64,000 bases of DNA from JBGQOG01 sp052113705 (GTDB lineage: Bacteria > Pseudomonadota > Alphaproteobacteria > Rhodobacterales > Rhodobacteraceae), in contig NZ_JBGQOG010000010.1 of the NCBI RefSeq assembly GCF_052113705.1, forward strand, positions 62,001 to 126,000, read 5' to 3'. Shown here one piece after another: positions 62,729 to 64,000 of this stretch. The notes beneath the pieces are model-generated. The model had not been told where the DNA came from, ran no database searches, and worked only from the letters and a program-made list of their open reading frames with translations. The stretch's first letter is position 1; each line of letters begins with the position of its first letter. The position numbers and the translations under genes were made by a program.

Positions 62729-63418
62729 CTAAAGCCGGGCCCCCAGACAGGCGGGCGTCCATTCTGCATGGCCACAGGCCGCGCAGGCCAACAGCGCCAC
62801 GGGGGCAACCGCGCCACAGCGGATGCAGCAAAGCCCCGCCTGCCCCGCGTCAGCCTGCGGCGGCGGCGCAATCTCCGGCGGGGGAATCAGCGCAAGCCCC
62901 GGCTGCGCCCGGTCATAGCGCAGGATCGAGATCGCCCCGCCCCCCTCGACATAGGCGCGCCGGATCTGCCCGAGGTTGCTGACCTCCTTCAGGCGCAGCA
63001 TCTCATAGAGCTCACCCGGCGCGAGGTTGCGCGCCGCCAGCCCCGCCAGATTGACCGCCCCGTCTCGGATCACCTCGACCGGCGCATCATCCAGCAGCGT
63101 CTCGGCGCGGGGATAACGGTGGATCAGCCATTCCAGCCCCTTGGTCACCCCCACAACCAGCGCCACCACCAGCATCGCCTGCGCCAGCGGCAAATCGGCA
63201 TAAATCACGGAATCACCCACGGCCGAGCCGAGCGCGATGACCAACACGAAATCCACCAGCGACAGCTGACTGACCGAGCGGCCGCCGATCCAGCGCACCA
63301 GCGCCAGTGTCCAGACGTAGATGACGCCCGTCCGAAAAACGATTTCTAGGTAATAGAGGGCGGGATCGCTGCCCCACAACAGGCGCGTCACGTCAAAGGG
63401 AATGACCGGCTGGTCCAT
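62729..63418 (-). CDS. DUF421 (YetF-like) membrane protein with zinc ribbon
   Basis: A 229-aa protein. Two or three helices (VFRTGVIYVWTLALVRWIGGRSVSQLSLVDFVLVIALGSAVGD, YADLPLAQAMLVVALVVGV) precede the DUF421 cytosolic domain (LLDDAPVEVIRDGAVNLAGLA). The tail has CIRC-x11-CAAC, a predicted zinc ribbon not usual for YetF. The start is ATG 63418; the longer frame lacks a ribosome site. Confidence 0.85.
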   Translation of the reverse strand: MDQPVIPFDVTRLLWGSDPALYYLEIVFRTGVIYVWTLALVRWIGGRSVSQLSLVDFVLVIALGSAVGDSVIYADLPLAQAMLVVALVVGVTKGLEWLIHRYPRAETLLDDAPVEVIRDGAVNLAGLAARNLAPGELYEMLRLKEVSNLGQIRRAYVEGGGAISILRYDRAQPGLALIPPPEIAPPPQADAGQAGLCCIRCGAVAPVALLACAACGHAEWTPACLGARL

Positions 63419-63508
63419 GGCTGCCTCACCGGGGGCACATCGCCCCACAGGCAGGCAACGCTGCGGCGGCAGGAGGGTTCCCGCCGCCACATGTCACGTC
63501 AGATCAGA

Positions 63509-64000
<492 letters not shown>

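Overview
The window is a GC-rich stretch (most codons end in G or C) of an alphaproteobacterial chromosome, best matched by the Rhodobacter group of Rhodobacteraceae. The pointers are the aerobic cobalamin genes cobM-B-A and cobF with a B12 riboswitch and cbtBA, an Irr-type iron box in front of an MbfA-like membrane ferritin, a serC-serA pair with a leader hairpin at the serC start codon, HspQ, and several small proteins of a type common in this family. I see no tRNA, rRNA, CRISPR array, prophage, integrase or insertion sequence. The window is densely packed, with many 1-4 bp start/stop overlaps, and every gene I call intact reads through. Species cannot be fixed from the sequence alone.

Layout. 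1-5.1 kb: the end of cobM, then cobB-cobA-DUF1636 in one overlapping run, a cobalamin riboswitch, cbtB-cbtA (predicted cobalt uptake), cobF and a DUF3775 protein. 5.1-8.3 kb, minus strand: WGR protein plus LYS1-type saccharopine dehydrogenase, rluA, a LysE exporter, and a free-methionine-sulfoxide reductase. 8.7-9.6 kb: an isolated STAS/HATPase partner-switching pair. 9.6-22 kb: hspQ, an SLT-domain lipoprotein, ftsK-lolA, an aminotransferase, an amidase, a UbiH-type hydroxylase, and xthA-thioredoxin/TPR-LON-Trm112. 22-28.4 kb: an MFS carrier, a tightly overlapped five-gene run (AEC carrier, fghA, yaiI, HAD, ornithine-cyclodeaminase family), then mbfA. 28.4-33.3 kb: a small exported protein behind a triple operator, trhO, pncA-pncB, and a Pit phosphate carrier. 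33.4-37.6 kb: arfB, a class III PLP enzyme, an APH-fold kinase and a Nudix hydrolase in one run, preceded by an undescribed structured RNA or micro-ORF, then yhhQ. 37.7-41.8 kb: UMF1 carrier-mepA-esterase and a thioesterase. 42-54.5 kb: yggT-recQ, a hybrid histidine kinase, and an alpha-2-macroglobulin/pbpC pair. 54.5-64 kb: thiolase, a 54-aa protein, a metallophosphatase, serC-serA facing serB (all three serine steps), a lytic transglycosylase, a DUF421 protein with a zinc ribbon, and dapD cut by the window end.

Themes. Envelope and peptidoglycan genes recur (SLT lipoprotein, lolA, mepA, pbpC with A2M, lytic transglycosylase, dapD). Cobalt and iron handling are each tied to a visible control element. 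The least explained pieces are (1) the minus-strand structured RNA with an 18-codon ORF at 36.7-36.9 kb, (2) three TGAAC-N6-GTTCA operators before a 64-aa exported protein at 28.5 kb, (3) the kinase/PLP phospho-lyase-like pair with Nudix at 33.4-36.1 kb, and (4) an intergenic repeat family sharing a GGGATATTT core, one copy of which is a perfect 21-bp inverted pair.
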